Notes: a model not told the origin generated them from the sequence alone. A stretch of DNA of 41,499 nucleotides from Rhizosphaericola sp047606825 (GCA_047606825.1 JASGDY010000025.1:1-41499); one strand, 5' to 3'. Positions 33,116 to 41,345 are shown, counted from the stretch's first letter. Numbers and translations are program-made.

Positions 33116-33703
33116 ATGTCTCCAAACTTTGATTACGTCGTAACGCTCCGCAAAAACATAATCAGGCCTGTCAATATCGTCTGCCACATACTGATGCTGT
33201 TGTCCATTGCGGCATTTCTGTATGCCATTGCAAAAGAAGAGTGGCAGCTGGGTTACAAAAAAGACTATCGCCTGATGGCCGTCACGCTATTTTCCACAGG
33301 CTGGTGGATATTGATATGGGCAGGCAAGAGACGGAGACCCTATTTCCGTATCGGTTTTTTCGCCATTGCGATTGCCTGGTTCTTCAACCCACTGCACAAA
33401 ATATCCATCGGTATATTTTACATCATCGCAGCATTGCTGGAAAAACAGGTGAAATTTCCCGCAGAAATAGGCATCGACGGCAACGGCATCCTCTTCAATA
33501 CGCTCCCCAAGAAATCATTTCCCTGGAATGCTATCCGCCACATCGTCATCAAGGACAACCTGTTGACCATCGACTTCAAAAACAACCGCCTGCTACAAAA
33601 AGAAATCTCCGACGACGTACCCTACGAGCTGGAAAAAGAGTTTAACGCATATTGCAGGGAACATCTGGAAAAAGCGAATGCGGTACAAAACGACAGGGCT
33701 TAG
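33116..33703 (+). CDS. Hypothetical membrane protein
   Basis: This 195-residue protein has two hydrophobic segments near the start (about 20-42 and 55-70) and two more before residue 115 (IGFFAIAIAWFF and ISIGIFYIIAALL). A soluble, basic C-terminal domain includes GIDGNGILFNTLPKKSFPWNAIRHIVIKDNLLTIDFKNN, which looks like a small beta-rich, PH-like domain. I do not recognise the family with certainty. The start is 2 nt after the ureohydrolase stop, so the two are surely cotranscribed. Confidence 0.7.
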   Translation: MSPNFDYVVTLRKNIIRPVNIVCHILMLLSIAAFLYAIAKEEWQLGYKKDYRLMAVTLFSTGWWILIWAGKRRRPYFRIGFFAIAIAWFFNPLHKISIGIFYIIAALLEKQVKFPAEIGIDGNGILFNTLPKKSFPWNAIRHIVIKDNLLTIDFKNNRLLQKEISDDVPYELEKEFNAYCREHLEKANAVQNDRA

Positions 33704-33738
33704 TTTCTCGGCCTACGTACTTTTCTGGACACATTTCC

Positions 33739-33750
33739 AATTTTCGCTGG
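33739..33750 (+). repeat. Isolated AATTTTCGCTGG word
   Basis: The 12-mer that opens the hairpin repeats at 28109 (minus) and 30172 occurs here again, next to the 3' end of the DUF3810 gene, without an obvious hairpin behind it. Confidence 0.35.
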
Positions 33751-33761
33751 CAACAGGACAC

Positions 33762-34856
33762 TCAGATTTTACCATATTTCCTTTCGTATGCGACCAACAA
33801 GGAAACTACGTCACTGTATGTCTCGAGTCCCTGCGGTTGGTTGTTGGCCTTGAGGTATTGACCATAGACAACATTGATTACCTTTTGCATCCTGGTACGA
33901 TAAGGAAGATAGAACATCCGAATATCATAGATATCTTTTCTGACCAACGTATCCAAGAACGTGCTCGTTTGGAAATATTGCACGGAATCCCGAAAATACA
34001 GTTCGTCTGCCGCATATCTATACAAATCAAGATAAATAGAATATACAAACACCTTGTCCTGCGAATATGATGCAGCGAGATAACCCACAAAGTTGGCTTC
34101 GTCCTCCGTTGCGTACCCCAATTGATGTGCCATCTCATGGCAAATAACGGCGGGCAAAACGACGGGCGGCGTTGCCATATTGACCTGTGCCTCTCCAGAA
34201 AAAGGATTATAGTAACCTGTATAACCCATATAGTTGCCCATCCTTCCAAACAAAGACGCCTTGACACTATTATGTCTATATTGGAGAAAGGGATAGGTTT
34301 TGCAAACCGAATCATAAGCCTGACAGGACTTCTGGAACAGTTCACGGCGACCCATCGCAAATTGTTGGGTAGTAGTGATGGCCTTACGGCAGCTACTTGC
34401 TTTTAATGCCAACGCTTGTGCGAGTTGCGCCAATTCCTGCGTATTGTACGGTTTCTTTTCGAGGTGCAGTTGGTCCGCAATCCCTTTTCGGTAATAGTTC
34501 AGTCCCCAGAAAAGATAAAACACCACATACAAGGAACAGCACCATGTCGCCAACTTCACCAGTTTCATCCCTAACAAACGCCATGTCATTTTTCGGCGAA
34601 ACAATTGCCTTAAAAAACGAAACAACTTTACCAAGCCTCCAACAACCAACAAACCATAAAAAATATCTCCGACGCTAATAGGGACCCACCCCAGCAAAAG
34701 ACGTAGCATCACCCCAACGCGGGGATATACACCTCTACTATACCATATCTCGATAAAGGGGCTATACGCAACCATGCAGTTGACCAATAGAACTAAGACA
34801 AGGGAAATTGCCAGTTTGGCAAAAGTGGATTTAAAGTTGAAAGATTTGTCTGGCAT
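33762..34856 (-). CDS. DUF3810 zinc-metallopeptidase-like membrane protein
   Basis: This 364-residue protein has three N-terminal membrane helices (about 13-32, 58-78 and 102-120). An extracytoplasmic domain has the HExxH zinc motif at H240-E241-x2-H244 in VICHEMAHQLGYATEDEANFVGYLA; E251 or E253 would be the third ligand. This is the DUF3810 layout. Substrates are unknown; a role in envelope maintenance is inference. The start ATG at 34856 is normal for the family. DUF6600 lies upstream on the same strand, separated by a strong inverted repeat at 34927-34967. Confidence 0.85.
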   Translation of the reverse strand: MPDKSFNFKSTFAKLAISLVLVLLVNCMVAYSPFIEIWYSRGVYPRVGVMLRLLLGWVPISVGDIFYGLLVVGGLVKLFRFLRQLFRRKMTWRLLGMKLVKLATWCCSLYVVFYLFWGLNYYRKGIADQLHLEKKPYNTQELAQLAQALALKASSCRKAITTTQQFAMGRRELFQKSCQAYDSVCKTYPFLQYRHNSVKASLFGRMGNYMGYTGYYNPFSGEAQVNMATPPVVLPAVICHEMAHQLGYATEDEANFVGYLAASYSQDKVFVYSIYLDLYRYAADELYFRDSVQYFQTSTFLDTLVRKDIYDIRMFYLPYRTRMQKVINVVYGQYLKANNQPQGLETYSDVVSLLVAYERKYGKI

Positions 34857-34926
34857 TCGGAAACTATGGATATTTATCGTTGACCAATCAGGATTTTTCC
34901 GAAAGATAACTATTTTTCAAAACAGC

Positions 34927-34967
34927 GAAAGCACGATATCCGACGGATTCATGGATATCGTGCTTTC
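34927..34967. terminator. 15-bp inverted repeat between DUF6600 and DUF3810
   Basis: GAAAGCACGATATCC (34927-34941) and GGATATCGTGCTTTC (34953-34967) are perfect arms around an 11-nt loop, just after the DUF6600 stop. On the minus strand it is followed by GCTGTTTTG, a weak U-tract. It is probably the DUF6600 terminator. Confidence 0.6.
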
Positions 34968-34987
34968 AGAGCCAACCGGTTTAGCTG

Positions 34988-36367
34988 TCAAGGTTTTCTA
35001 TTACCTCTATCAAATTTACCGCCACTGAAATTTTTGGTATTTGTCTTTGGTGTTTCAACATGGTTCGTGGCAGGTGTTGTCGTCCTCTGCACACGCTGCC
35101 CGCTATTGGAATGATCGACGCTGGTAGGTAGCGTTGTTTTAACCTTTTGCTGCGTTACATTTTGCCTAACAGGCGCATTGTTGTTTGTGGTCGGGCGCGT
35201 AGTGTTGGCAGGATTATTCGTTCCCCTACCCCACCTGGTGGGCGTACTGTTGTTGCTGCTATTGTTTGTGGCAGGTCGATTATTGACGGGCATGTTCTGC
35301 TTATCTGTAGTGGTGGCCGGTTGTCTCGGCGTTGCATTGTTATTCTCCGTTCTCCTGTTCCTATTTGGATTGTTGTATCCTTCATTACCATTGGTGGTGG
35401 TTCTACTGCCAACGCTAGCCCTATTGTTGTCGGACCTGTTGTTGGTACTGCCGTTGAGATTATTCCTACCCGTATTATTATTGGGATTGTTTCTACCAAA
35501 GTTGCTGTTTCCACGGTTGTTGTTAGGGTTATTCCCATTTGTGGCATTACGTCCAGGGCGATAGACACTCATCCTGCCGTTGGAGACACGGCCATTGTCG
35601 GCAGCATTGTTAGAACGTACTACCCGCACGGTATTGACAGGGCGTCCAGTAAACCGCCTGACATCTTCGGTCCTGGGTCCTCTGGCAAAACGGACATTGT
35701 TGTTCACGATATTGTAATTGTTGATAATCGTGGTATTGTGGATATACACATTGTTCCTGTTGGCGGGAACATAGTAGCGGTGCATATTGGAATAACCCAT
35801 ATATCTGCCAGGCAGGTAAGTCCAAAAACTGACCGGAATCGAACCTATGGCGACATTGATACTCAGACCCATGCCAGGAGAGACAGGAGCCCACGCATAG
35901 TTGTTGGCTGCATTGCCCCAATACACCCATGCCGGAGCCCACTCATAACCGGGAACCCAATACCACCCGATATTGGAGGCAAATCCCCAACGGCCATAGT
36001 GGAACGGCGCCCAACCCCAGCTATAGCCAGAATTCCAACTCCAACCGAGATTGGTGCTGACCCAGCTACCATTGGTATAGTAAGGCCGGAAATTGGGGTC
36101 GGAACACACCCATACCTGACCATAACTGCCATAGTCGATCCATCTTCCATAAGGACTCAATGCCGAATAAAAGCTGTTGAACGTGATTTCCGACTCGCTG
36201 CCGTTGTCATAATAATCGCCATCATAGCCAGATTGTTGGCCATAGACCATATCGTCAGCATTTTGCTGTCCTTGGGAATAGACAGTGCGACTTCCCATCA
36301 AGGCGATAACCAGCATTCCACTGAAAATGCCTACCCAATACTTATTTTTTATGTATAAACTTTTCAT
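34988..36367 (-). CDS. DUF6600 domain-containing secreted protein with Asn-rich tail
   Basis: This 459-residue protein has a signal peptide ending near residue 31 (SRTVYSQ). The DUF6600 domain, rich in Trp, Tyr and Gly, runs from about 60 to 190: FYSALSPYGRWIDYGSYGQVWV, WGWAPFHYGRW and WVPGYEWAPAWVYW. The rest (about 215-459) is a low-complexity Asn/Thr/Arg-rich tail with repeated RNN/NNPNN runs. DUF6600 proteins occur widely in Bacteroidota with no established role; the aromatic repeats suggest an outer-surface protein. The Asn-rich tail is probably disordered and is prone to length change. Confidence 0.85.
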   Translation of the reverse strand: MKSLYIKNKYWVGIFSGMLVIALMGSRTVYSQGQQNADDMVYGQQSGYDGDYYDNGSESEITFNSFYSALSPYGRWIDYGSYGQVWVCSDPNFRPYYTNGSWVSTNLGWSWNSGYSWGWAPFHYGRWGFASNIGWYWVPGYEWAPAWVYWGNAANNYAWAPVSPGMGLSINVAIGSIPVSFWTYLPGRYMGYSNMHRYYVPANRNNVYIHNTTIINNYNIVNNNVRFARGPRTEDVRRFTGRPVNTVRVVRSNNAADNGRVSNGRMSVYRPGRNATNGNNPNNNRGNSNFGRNNPNNNTGRNNLNGSTNNRSDNNRASVGSRTTTNGNEGYNNPNRNRRTENNNATPRQPATTTDKQNMPVNNRPATNNSSNNSTPTRWGRGTNNPANTTRPTTNNNAPVRQNVTQQKVKTTLPTSVDHSNSGQRVQRTTTPATNHVETPKTNTKNFSGGKFDRGNRKP

Positions 36368-36686
36368 CTCAAAACATGTTTATGGTGTATAAATAAAAGT
36401 ATTCAATATTGATGCCACAAGAGACAAATCATGGATTTTTGTAGGTAGGTAACGTTAATATTTAGGTAAATGATATTCTAGGCACACGGATTGTATAGAC
36501 TAATTTGGATGGGTTTTAAAAGAAGCCTATTGGCAATATATTGTAAATCAATAAATTATCTTAACATAAGAGCAACGATGGCTGTCCATGATGTCGCTGA
36601 CAACGTCGATTCACCAGCAAAGCCCGTACCTTTGGCAGTTGGTAGTCGTTGTAAAAACACCTCGTTCCTCGTAAATTTATAAACAG
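36368..36686. other. Divergent intergenic region
   Basis: It separates DUF6600 (minus) and the CpsB-like gene (plus). It holds the -7 box TACCTTTG at 36627-36634 for the plus-strand gene. Most of the rest is A+T-rich, without a supported gene, repeat or palindrome. Confidence 0.5.
36627..36634 (+). promoter_or_regulatory. Possible -7 box for the CpsB-like gene
   Basis: TACCTTTG is a perfect match to TAnnTTTG and lies 52 nt before the ATG. No clear -33 box lies at the expected distance. Confidence 0.45.
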
Positions 36687-37496
36687 ATGTTTTCGTTTTT
36701 CAAAACTAAAAAAGTCAAGCCAGACCTTTCTTTTATCGGCGTGGACATGCATTCCCATCTGCTACCTGGGCTCGACGACGGTCTGCAAGAGACAGAAGAC
36801 ACCATAAGGTTCATTGGTGAATTGCAAGAGCTGGGTTACGAGAAACTTATATGTACTCCCCACACGCTGGCGGAGGTCCATCCCAACTCGCCGTTGACAA
36901 TTTTGCCGAAATTGAAAGAAGTCCGTGATGCGTTGAAAAAACAGCACATACGCTTCCCTATCGACGCTGCATCCGAATACATGACAGACATGAGCCTCGG
37001 CGAAAAGATTGCACAGGACTATCCGTTGCTCACATTTGGCAAAAACCATCAGTACATCCTCATCGAGATGTCCTACCTCGCAGAATCCTCCAATATCGAA
37101 AACGTCATATTCGGGCTGCAAGCCAAAGGGCTGCAACCAATACTCGCACACCCCGAACGCTACAATTACTACCACGGCGACCTGAAACGTTACCACCGCA
37201 TGAAAGAACTTGGCTGCCTGATGCAGAGCAACCTACTTTCTTTCTTAGGCTATTACGGCAAGCCGACCCAAGTGACGGTTGAAAAACTTGCCAAGGAAAA
37301 ACTGATTGATCTTTTGGGAACAGACATCCACCATGATAGGCACCTCAGAGCATTGAAAGAACTAGCATCCAAACCATCATTCTACAAAACCGTCGAACAT
37401 CTGGACATCCAGAACCGTCCGCTTTTCCTAGACGATGGAAAAGAATCGGTCAGTACCGAAATCCCAACCTATTTCAACCAAAACCGTGCGGTCTGA
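36687..37496 (+). CDS. CpsB/CapC-type tyrosine-protein phosphatase (PHP family)
   Basis: This 269-residue protein is a PHP-fold metal-dependent phosphatase. It has VDMHSHLLPGLDDG (D20, H22, H24), LICTPHT, EYM, LAHPERYNYY and LLGTDIHHDRH. CpsB/YwqE enzymes dephosphorylate tyrosine kinases that steer exopolysaccharide synthesis. No capsule or Wzc-like kinase genes are in the window, so the partner is elsewhere. Length and motif order are normal. A 9-bp hairpin follows the stop directly. Confidence 0.92.
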   Translation: MFSFFKTKKVKPDLSFIGVDMHSHLLPGLDDGLQETEDTIRFIGELQELGYEKLICTPHTLAEVHPNSPLTILPKLKEVRDALKKQHIRFPIDAASEYMTDMSLGEKIAQDYPLLTFGKNHQYILIEMSYLAESSNIENVIFGLQAKGLQPILAHPERYNYYHGDLKRYHRMKELGCLMQSNLLSFLGYYGKPTQVTVEKLAKEKLIDLLGTDIHHDRHLRALKELASKPSFYKTVEHLDIQNRPLFLDDGKESVSTEIPTYFNQNRAV

Positions 37497-37520
37497 CAGA
37501 TTGTCAATCAAGACAATCTG
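37497..37520 (+). terminator. Hairpin after the CpsB-like gene
   Basis: CAGATTGTC (37497-37505) and GACAATCTG (37512-37520) pair perfectly around AATCAA. It begins at the base after the stop codon. No T-tract follows, so termination is uncertain. Confidence 0.5.
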
Positions 37521-37621
37521 GCAAATGCCCCCTGTCACGAACGAAGCAGCATTCCGGGACAAAGCATGTTGCGACATGGGACTATACTTAAAAGAAAAAA
37601 ATTAATATAAAAATCATACTG

Positions 37622-37629
37622 TAACTTTG
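37622..37629 (+). promoter_or_regulatory. Possible -7 box for the PAP2 gene
   Basis: TAACTTTG matches TAnnTTTG exactly, 43 nt upstream of the ATG. The -33 area is A-rich, without TTTG. Confidence 0.45.
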
Positions 37630-37672
37630 CAATTTCTGGCATTGATATTGGTTCTATGCGGAATCTACTTAC

Positions 37673-38326
37673 ATGGCAAAGCTGAACAACAATAAATATT
37701 CTTCCAAAGGTGTCGCTCTCGAATGGCAACACGCATTAAAGGTGTCCCAGTACAAAACGGCTTTGTTCATAGGTCTGTTGCTAGTGGCAATCCTGGTGAT
37801 GTGCCTTCCGGCTTTTTTCCATGTGATACAGCAGCGCCCGGGCTACCAGATACACGACTGGTTGGTGGATGCATTGCCGTCGGCCAACCTCTCCATTCCC
37901 ATATTCGTGGTGTTGTGGAGCGTGATAAGTTTAGGCGTTCTACGTGCCTTCCAGCAGCCGCAGCAGTTCCTGACGACGCTTTATGGCATGATATTTTTGC
38001 TGCTGTTTCGGTATCTCTCCATTTCATTGGTGGCATTGGATCCGCCGATAGGCTTGATTCCCATTACCGACCCGGTCAGCAACCTGACCTACGGACATGC
38101 CGACTTTATTACCAAGGATTTGTTTTTTTCTGGCCATACCTCTTCCATGTTTTTGGCGTTTCTGTGCTTACAGCGCAGACCGGAGAAAATATTTGCATTG
38201 GTTGCCACATTTGTGATTGCTATATTTGTGCTGGTGCAGCACGTACATTACACGATTGACGTATTGGCGGCACCGTTCTTTACCTATCTGTCTTATCGGC
38301 TCGGCAAAAAGATGACACAGATGTAA
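37673..38326 (+). CDS. PAP2-type membrane phosphatase (PAP2_C / sphingomyelin-synthase-like)
   Basis: This 217-residue protein has five or six membrane helices. The catalytic elements are FFSGHTS (H155) and QHVHYTIDVLAA (H192, D196). These match the C-terminal catalytic half of PAP2 and sphingomyelin-synthase-like enzymes, where two histidines and an Asp act on a lipid phosphate. The full classical KxxxxxxRP motif is absent, as in the PAP2_C branch. The lipid substrate is unknown. Confidence 0.8.
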   Translation: MAKLNNNKYSSKGVALEWQHALKVSQYKTALFIGLLLVAILVMCLPAFFHVIQQRPGYQIHDWLVDALPSANLSIPIFVVLWSVISLGVLRAFQQPQQFLTTLYGMIFLLLFRYLSISLVALDPPIGLIPITDPVSNLTYGHADFITKDLFFSGHTSSMFLAFLCLQRRPEKIFALVATFVIAIFVLVQHVHYTIDVLAAPFFTYLSYRLGKKMTQM

Positions 38327-38365
38327 GGGATTATTTTTCCAGACACTGAAACCACTGGTTGCTCC

Positions 38366-39079
38366 GTGACAGACTTTCTTTTGTTTATCGATACCGAATC
38401 TTCGGGGCTGCCCCAAAAATGGGACCTGCCTTTTGGGCAGACGGACGGCTGGCCCTATGTGGTACAGGTCGCCTGGCTTGTATATAACCAGGATGGTACA
38501 AAAATCAAGGAAGAAAACCATTATATCCGCAATACGGACTACACCATAGAACCTTCCTCACGGGAAATACACCATATCTCTGACGAAACATTACAGGAAA
38601 AAGGCGAAAACCGGCAACTGGTCCTGGAACGCTTGCAAAATGACCTAGACCAATACAATCCTATCATCGTTGGACATTGTGTCGAACTCGACTACAAACT
38701 CCTCAACGTTGAATATCGCCGTATCGGGCAACCACTAAGTCCATTGGAAAACAGGACACTCTTCTGTACGATGTTAAGTTCCACCTCACTTCCGCATATT
38801 GACGCCAACAAACAAATGAAATTAGTCGAACTCTACCACTATCTTTTTGCGGAGGAACAGCCTTTTCCCCATGATGCACTGTATGATGCGCAGGCAACGG
38901 CAAGATGTTTTTTTAAGGAGAAGGAAATATTGTCGCTTTCGCCGTGCCAGATATCGGAACAGCAACCCGTCAAGAGCAGCCGCTACGAACACAACACCAA
39001 ACGGTTGGGGATTGTAATTGTCGTAGCTGTGGTGGTGTTGATTGTGGTTGTTTATTATTGTGCTTTCAGCAAAAAGTAA
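38366..39079 (+). CDS. DEDDh 3'-5' exonuclease with a C-terminal membrane anchor
   Basis: This 237-residue protein has the DnaQ-like exonuclease fold. D9-x-E11 is in FIDTESSG, D109 in GHCVELDYKLL, and H169-x4-D174 in PHDALYDAQAT gives the DEDDh set. After the nuclease domain comes a charged linker and a hydrophobic helix at 214-233 (LGIVIVVAVVVLIVVVYYC) ending in AFSKK, so it appears tail-anchored. The start is GTG at 38366, with no useful ATG. It is followed by the cNMP/CBS/DUF294 gene. An exonuclease next to a DUF294 protein is a recurring pair in bacteria. Confidence 0.85.
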   Translation: MTDFLLFIDTESSGLPQKWDLPFGQTDGWPYVVQVAWLVYNQDGTKIKEENHYIRNTDYTIEPSSREIHHISDETLQEKGENRQLVLERLQNDLDQYNPIIVGHCVELDYKLLNVEYRRIGQPLSPLENRTLFCTMLSSTSLPHIDANKQMKLVELYHYLFAEEQPFPHDALYDAQATARCFFKEKEILSLSPCQISEQQPVKSSRYEHNTKRLGIVIVVAVVVLIVVVYYCAFSKK

Positions 39080-39083
39080 AAAT
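39071..39083. repeat. Copy of the dispersed A-rich intergenic repeat
   Basis: It reads AAAAAGTAAAAAT across the exonuclease stop codon. TTTAGTGTTGGATAGCG further on is related to the second half of the composite repeat. Confidence 0.4.
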
Positions 39084-39147
39084 GGCCGCGGACGGGATGT
39101 TTAGTGTTGGATAGCGATGTGCCATGAATAATAATGAACACCGCTGG

Positions 39148-39201
39148 CGCACGCGTGTCGCGTGTGCCTCAACATATCAAAGCACACGCGACACGCGTGC
39201 G
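39148..39201. repeat. 20-bp perfect inverted repeat
   Basis: The arms at 39148-39167 and 39182-39201 are G+C-rich (CGCACGCGTGTCGCGTGTGC) and enclose a 14-nt A+T-rich loop. No T-tract follows. It lies between the exonuclease and the DUF294 gene. Confidence 0.8.
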
Positions 39202-39280
39202 GCGGCACTCTTGCTAACATTGTACATAATTATCTTGCGAGGCGATTTTTCGTCTACCACATTTTATTCTTTTTCCTCTT

Positions 39281-39288
39281 TATTTTTG
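39281..39288 (+). promoter_or_regulatory. Possible -7 box for the DUF294 gene
   Basis: TATTTTTG matches TAnnTTTG, 15 nt before the ATG, which would give a very short leader. The surrounding pyrimidine-rich run is also related to the A-rich repeat, so the match may be accidental. Confidence 0.3.
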
Positions 39289-39303
39289 ACTTAAATTGTT
39301 CCC

Positions 39304-41202
39304 ATGACCGCATTTGAATTTCTGCAAAATACCGCACCATTCAACCAGTTGCCCGACCACGTCATCGAGGCGACCGCGGCGTGTTTGGAACCCAAACGTT
39401 TTAGCAGGGAACAAATCCTGTACGAACAGGAAATCTCCAAACTTCGCGGCGTTGACATCATCGTCTCAGGCAGTTACGACACGTTTTTTTACGACAGCGC
39501 ACGCAACAAAAGGCGAGAACGGAAGCTTGTTTCCGGACAGATTTACGGCGGCATCAGCGTCTTGCTCAACCAGCGCCTTTCGGTCAATACGGTGTCCGTG
39601 GAGAAAGGCACGGAAATCTATTTTCTCCACCGCAGATATTTCCGCGAACTGTGCACGCAGCACGAGGCTTTCCAGCGTTTTTTCACGTCGGATTTTGCGG
39701 GGCGGATGATGGACAACGAGTTTGCCCATTTTTTCAAAAAGCCAGCCTGGCGTGACGACAGTTTTTTGGATGCCGACCAGTTTTTTTCCAAACGTATCGG
39801 GGATATTGGTTTTCGCAGGATTGTCTCCGCGCCGCTCGATATACCGGTGTACGACGTGGTCAAGGTGATGGCGGAGTGCAAGGTGAGCTGCATCTATTTG
39901 AAAAATAAAGACGGCGACATCGTCGGCTACCTGACAGACATCCTGTTGCGGGACAGGATTATCGGCAAACGGCTTTCGCCCGACACGCTGGCGGCGGCGG
40001 TGATGGACAGCAAGCCGATTACCGTTTCGGTCAACAGTTTTGTCTTTGAGGCCGTGCTGAAAATGTACCGCAACAACACCAAATATTTGTTGATAGAGAA
40101 AGACGGCGAACACATTGGTTTCCAAAGCCGCAACAGATTACTGGCGGAACAATCGCAGTCCCCCATACTCTTTATCCAGTCGGTGAAACTCGCGCGTTCG
40201 GACGAGGAACTCCGGCAAAAATGGCTGGAAGCACCGAAAATCATCGAACAGCTCCTCGAGCGTGGCGTACAGACGGGCATTGCCAACCAGGTCATCACGA
40301 CGATTTCGGACAGTATCGCGGAGACGGTCATCGAGCGCACGATTGCCGCAATGGGTGCCGCGCCAGCGAAGTTTTGCTTCATGGTTCTGGGCAGCGAAGG
40401 ACGCAAGGAACAGACTTTCAAAACCGACCAGGACAACGCGATTATCTACGAAGACAAAGCGAATGAACATCGCGAAGAAGTGCGTGCCTACTTCCTGGAA
40501 TTTGCCAAACGTGTATCGGAAAGCCTTGATGCGATTGGCTTTAGCTTCTGCACGGGCGGTTACATGGCGATGAACCCGAAATGGACGCATTCGCTCTCGC
40601 ACTGGAAACGCAACTACGAGGAATGGGTCGCCGATGCCGTACCCGAAACGATTGTCAAGTTCACCACGTTTTTCGATTGCCGGTTTCTGTATGGCGACGA
40701 AAGCATCATGCAGGAACTCTACGGTTTTCTGCATGAAGTGCTGCAACGGCCTATGGAACGCGTGTTTTATTTCATGGCCAAGAATGCGCTGCAATACGAG
40801 CCGCCACTGACTTTTTTCAAAGGCATCAAGACGTTTACCAAAGGCGACAACGAAGTCTTTGACGTCAAGCGCGCTATGACACCGATTGTGGACCTGGTGC
40901 GTGTGTACGCGCTGAAGCATAGCATCAAGGCGGTCAATACGGGTGAGCGCATCCGGTTGCTGCACGAGCAGAAAATATTTTCGGATACGGAATACGAGGA
41001 ACTGCGGCAGTCCTATTATGTGTTGATGGGAATGCGTCTGCGTCATCAGGCACGGCAGCTCATCGAGGACAAGACCGAGCCGGACAACTATATATTGCTG
41101 CATCGTTTTTCGCGTATCGAACGCTTGACACTGGTCGAGATTTTCAAGACCATCAAGAATTTCCAGACCAAGATTAGGATTGACTTTACGAAGGAATTGT
41201 AG
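39304..41202 (+). CDS. cNMP-binding, CBS-pair and DUF294 nucleotidyltransferase-like protein
   Basis: This 632-residue protein has four parts in order. A cyclic-nucleotide-binding-like domain occupies about 5-135 (LVSGQIYGGISVLLNQRLSVNTV). A CBS pair lies at about 170-285. A GlnD-like nucleotidyltransferase domain (DUF294) has GSEGRKEQT at 363-371 and D375-x-D377 in DQDNAI, and a helical DUF294 C-terminal domain follows from about 480. The nucleotidyltransferase residues look intact. Such proteins are predicted signal-responsive nucleotidyltransferases; their target is not known. The upstream exonuclease is a typical partner. Confidence 0.92.
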   Translation: MTAFEFLQNTAPFNQLPDHVIEATAACLEPKRFSREQILYEQEISKLRGVDIIVSGSYDTFFYDSARNKRRERKLVSGQIYGGISVLLNQRLSVNTVSVEKGTEIYFLHRRYFRELCTQHEAFQRFFTSDFAGRMMDNEFAHFFKKPAWRDDSFLDADQFFSKRIGDIGFRRIVSAPLDIPVYDVVKVMAECKVSCIYLKNKDGDIVGYLTDILLRDRIIGKRLSPDTLAAAVMDSKPITVSVNSFVFEAVLKMYRNNTKYLLIEKDGEHIGFQSRNRLLAEQSQSPILFIQSVKLARSDEELRQKWLEAPKIIEQLLERGVQTGIANQVITTISDSIAETVIERTIAAMGAAPAKFCFMVLGSEGRKEQTFKTDQDNAIIYEDKANEHREEVRAYFLEFAKRVSESLDAIGFSFCTGGYMAMNPKWTHSLSHWKRNYEEWVADAVPETIVKFTTFFDCRFLYGDESIMQELYGFLHEVLQRPMERVFYFMAKNALQYEPPLTFFKGIKTFTKGDNEVFDVKRAMTPIVDLVRVYALKHSIKAVNTGERIRLLHEQKIFSDTEYEELRQSYYVLMGMRLRHQARQLIEDKTEPDNYILLHRFSRIERLTLVEIFKTIKNFQTKIRIDFTKEL

Positions 41203-41206
41203 TGTT

Positions 41207-41223
41207 AAGGCAAAAGTAAAAAG
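41207..41223. repeat. Copy of the dispersed A-rich intergenic repeat
   Basis: It reads AAGGCAAAAGTAAAAAG, 4 nt after the DUF294 stop. Confidence 0.5.
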
Positions 41224-41317
41224 CAGTGTTGGTATTTAAAGTGCCACACTGGGTGAAGTCGAAGTGTTATACTCCACGCAGGGTAAAAATGTACAATGAA
41301 GAAAGTGAACACCTTGC

Positions 41318-41345
41318 CGTCATTCCCACGTAGGCGAGAATCTCA
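41318..41345. repeat. Imperfect palindrome of a common intergenic type
   Basis: CGTCATTCCCACGTAGGCGA and GAATCTC form an imperfect palindrome similar to the widespread 'ATTCCCGCCT...GGCGGGAAT' intergenic sequences of many bacteria. Only one copy is seen here. Confidence 0.35.

Noticed and set aside
35147..36358. A 403-codon open frame on the plus strand opposite DUF6600.
   Set aside because: It is Ile/Val/Arg/Gly-rich low complexity that mirrors the Asn/Thr-rich codons of DUF6600. DUF6600 has a signal peptide and a recognisable domain, so the plus frame is a shadow.
39265..39295. A further copy of the A-rich repeat before the DUF294 gene.
   Set aside because: The pyrimidine run TTTTTCCTCTTTATTTTTGA is only loosely similar and was not counted.
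40138..41103. A 321-codon minus-strand frame opposite the DUF294 gene.
   Set aside because: It is His/Arg/Phe-rich and has no family resemblance, whereas the plus strand encodes a complete four-domain protein.
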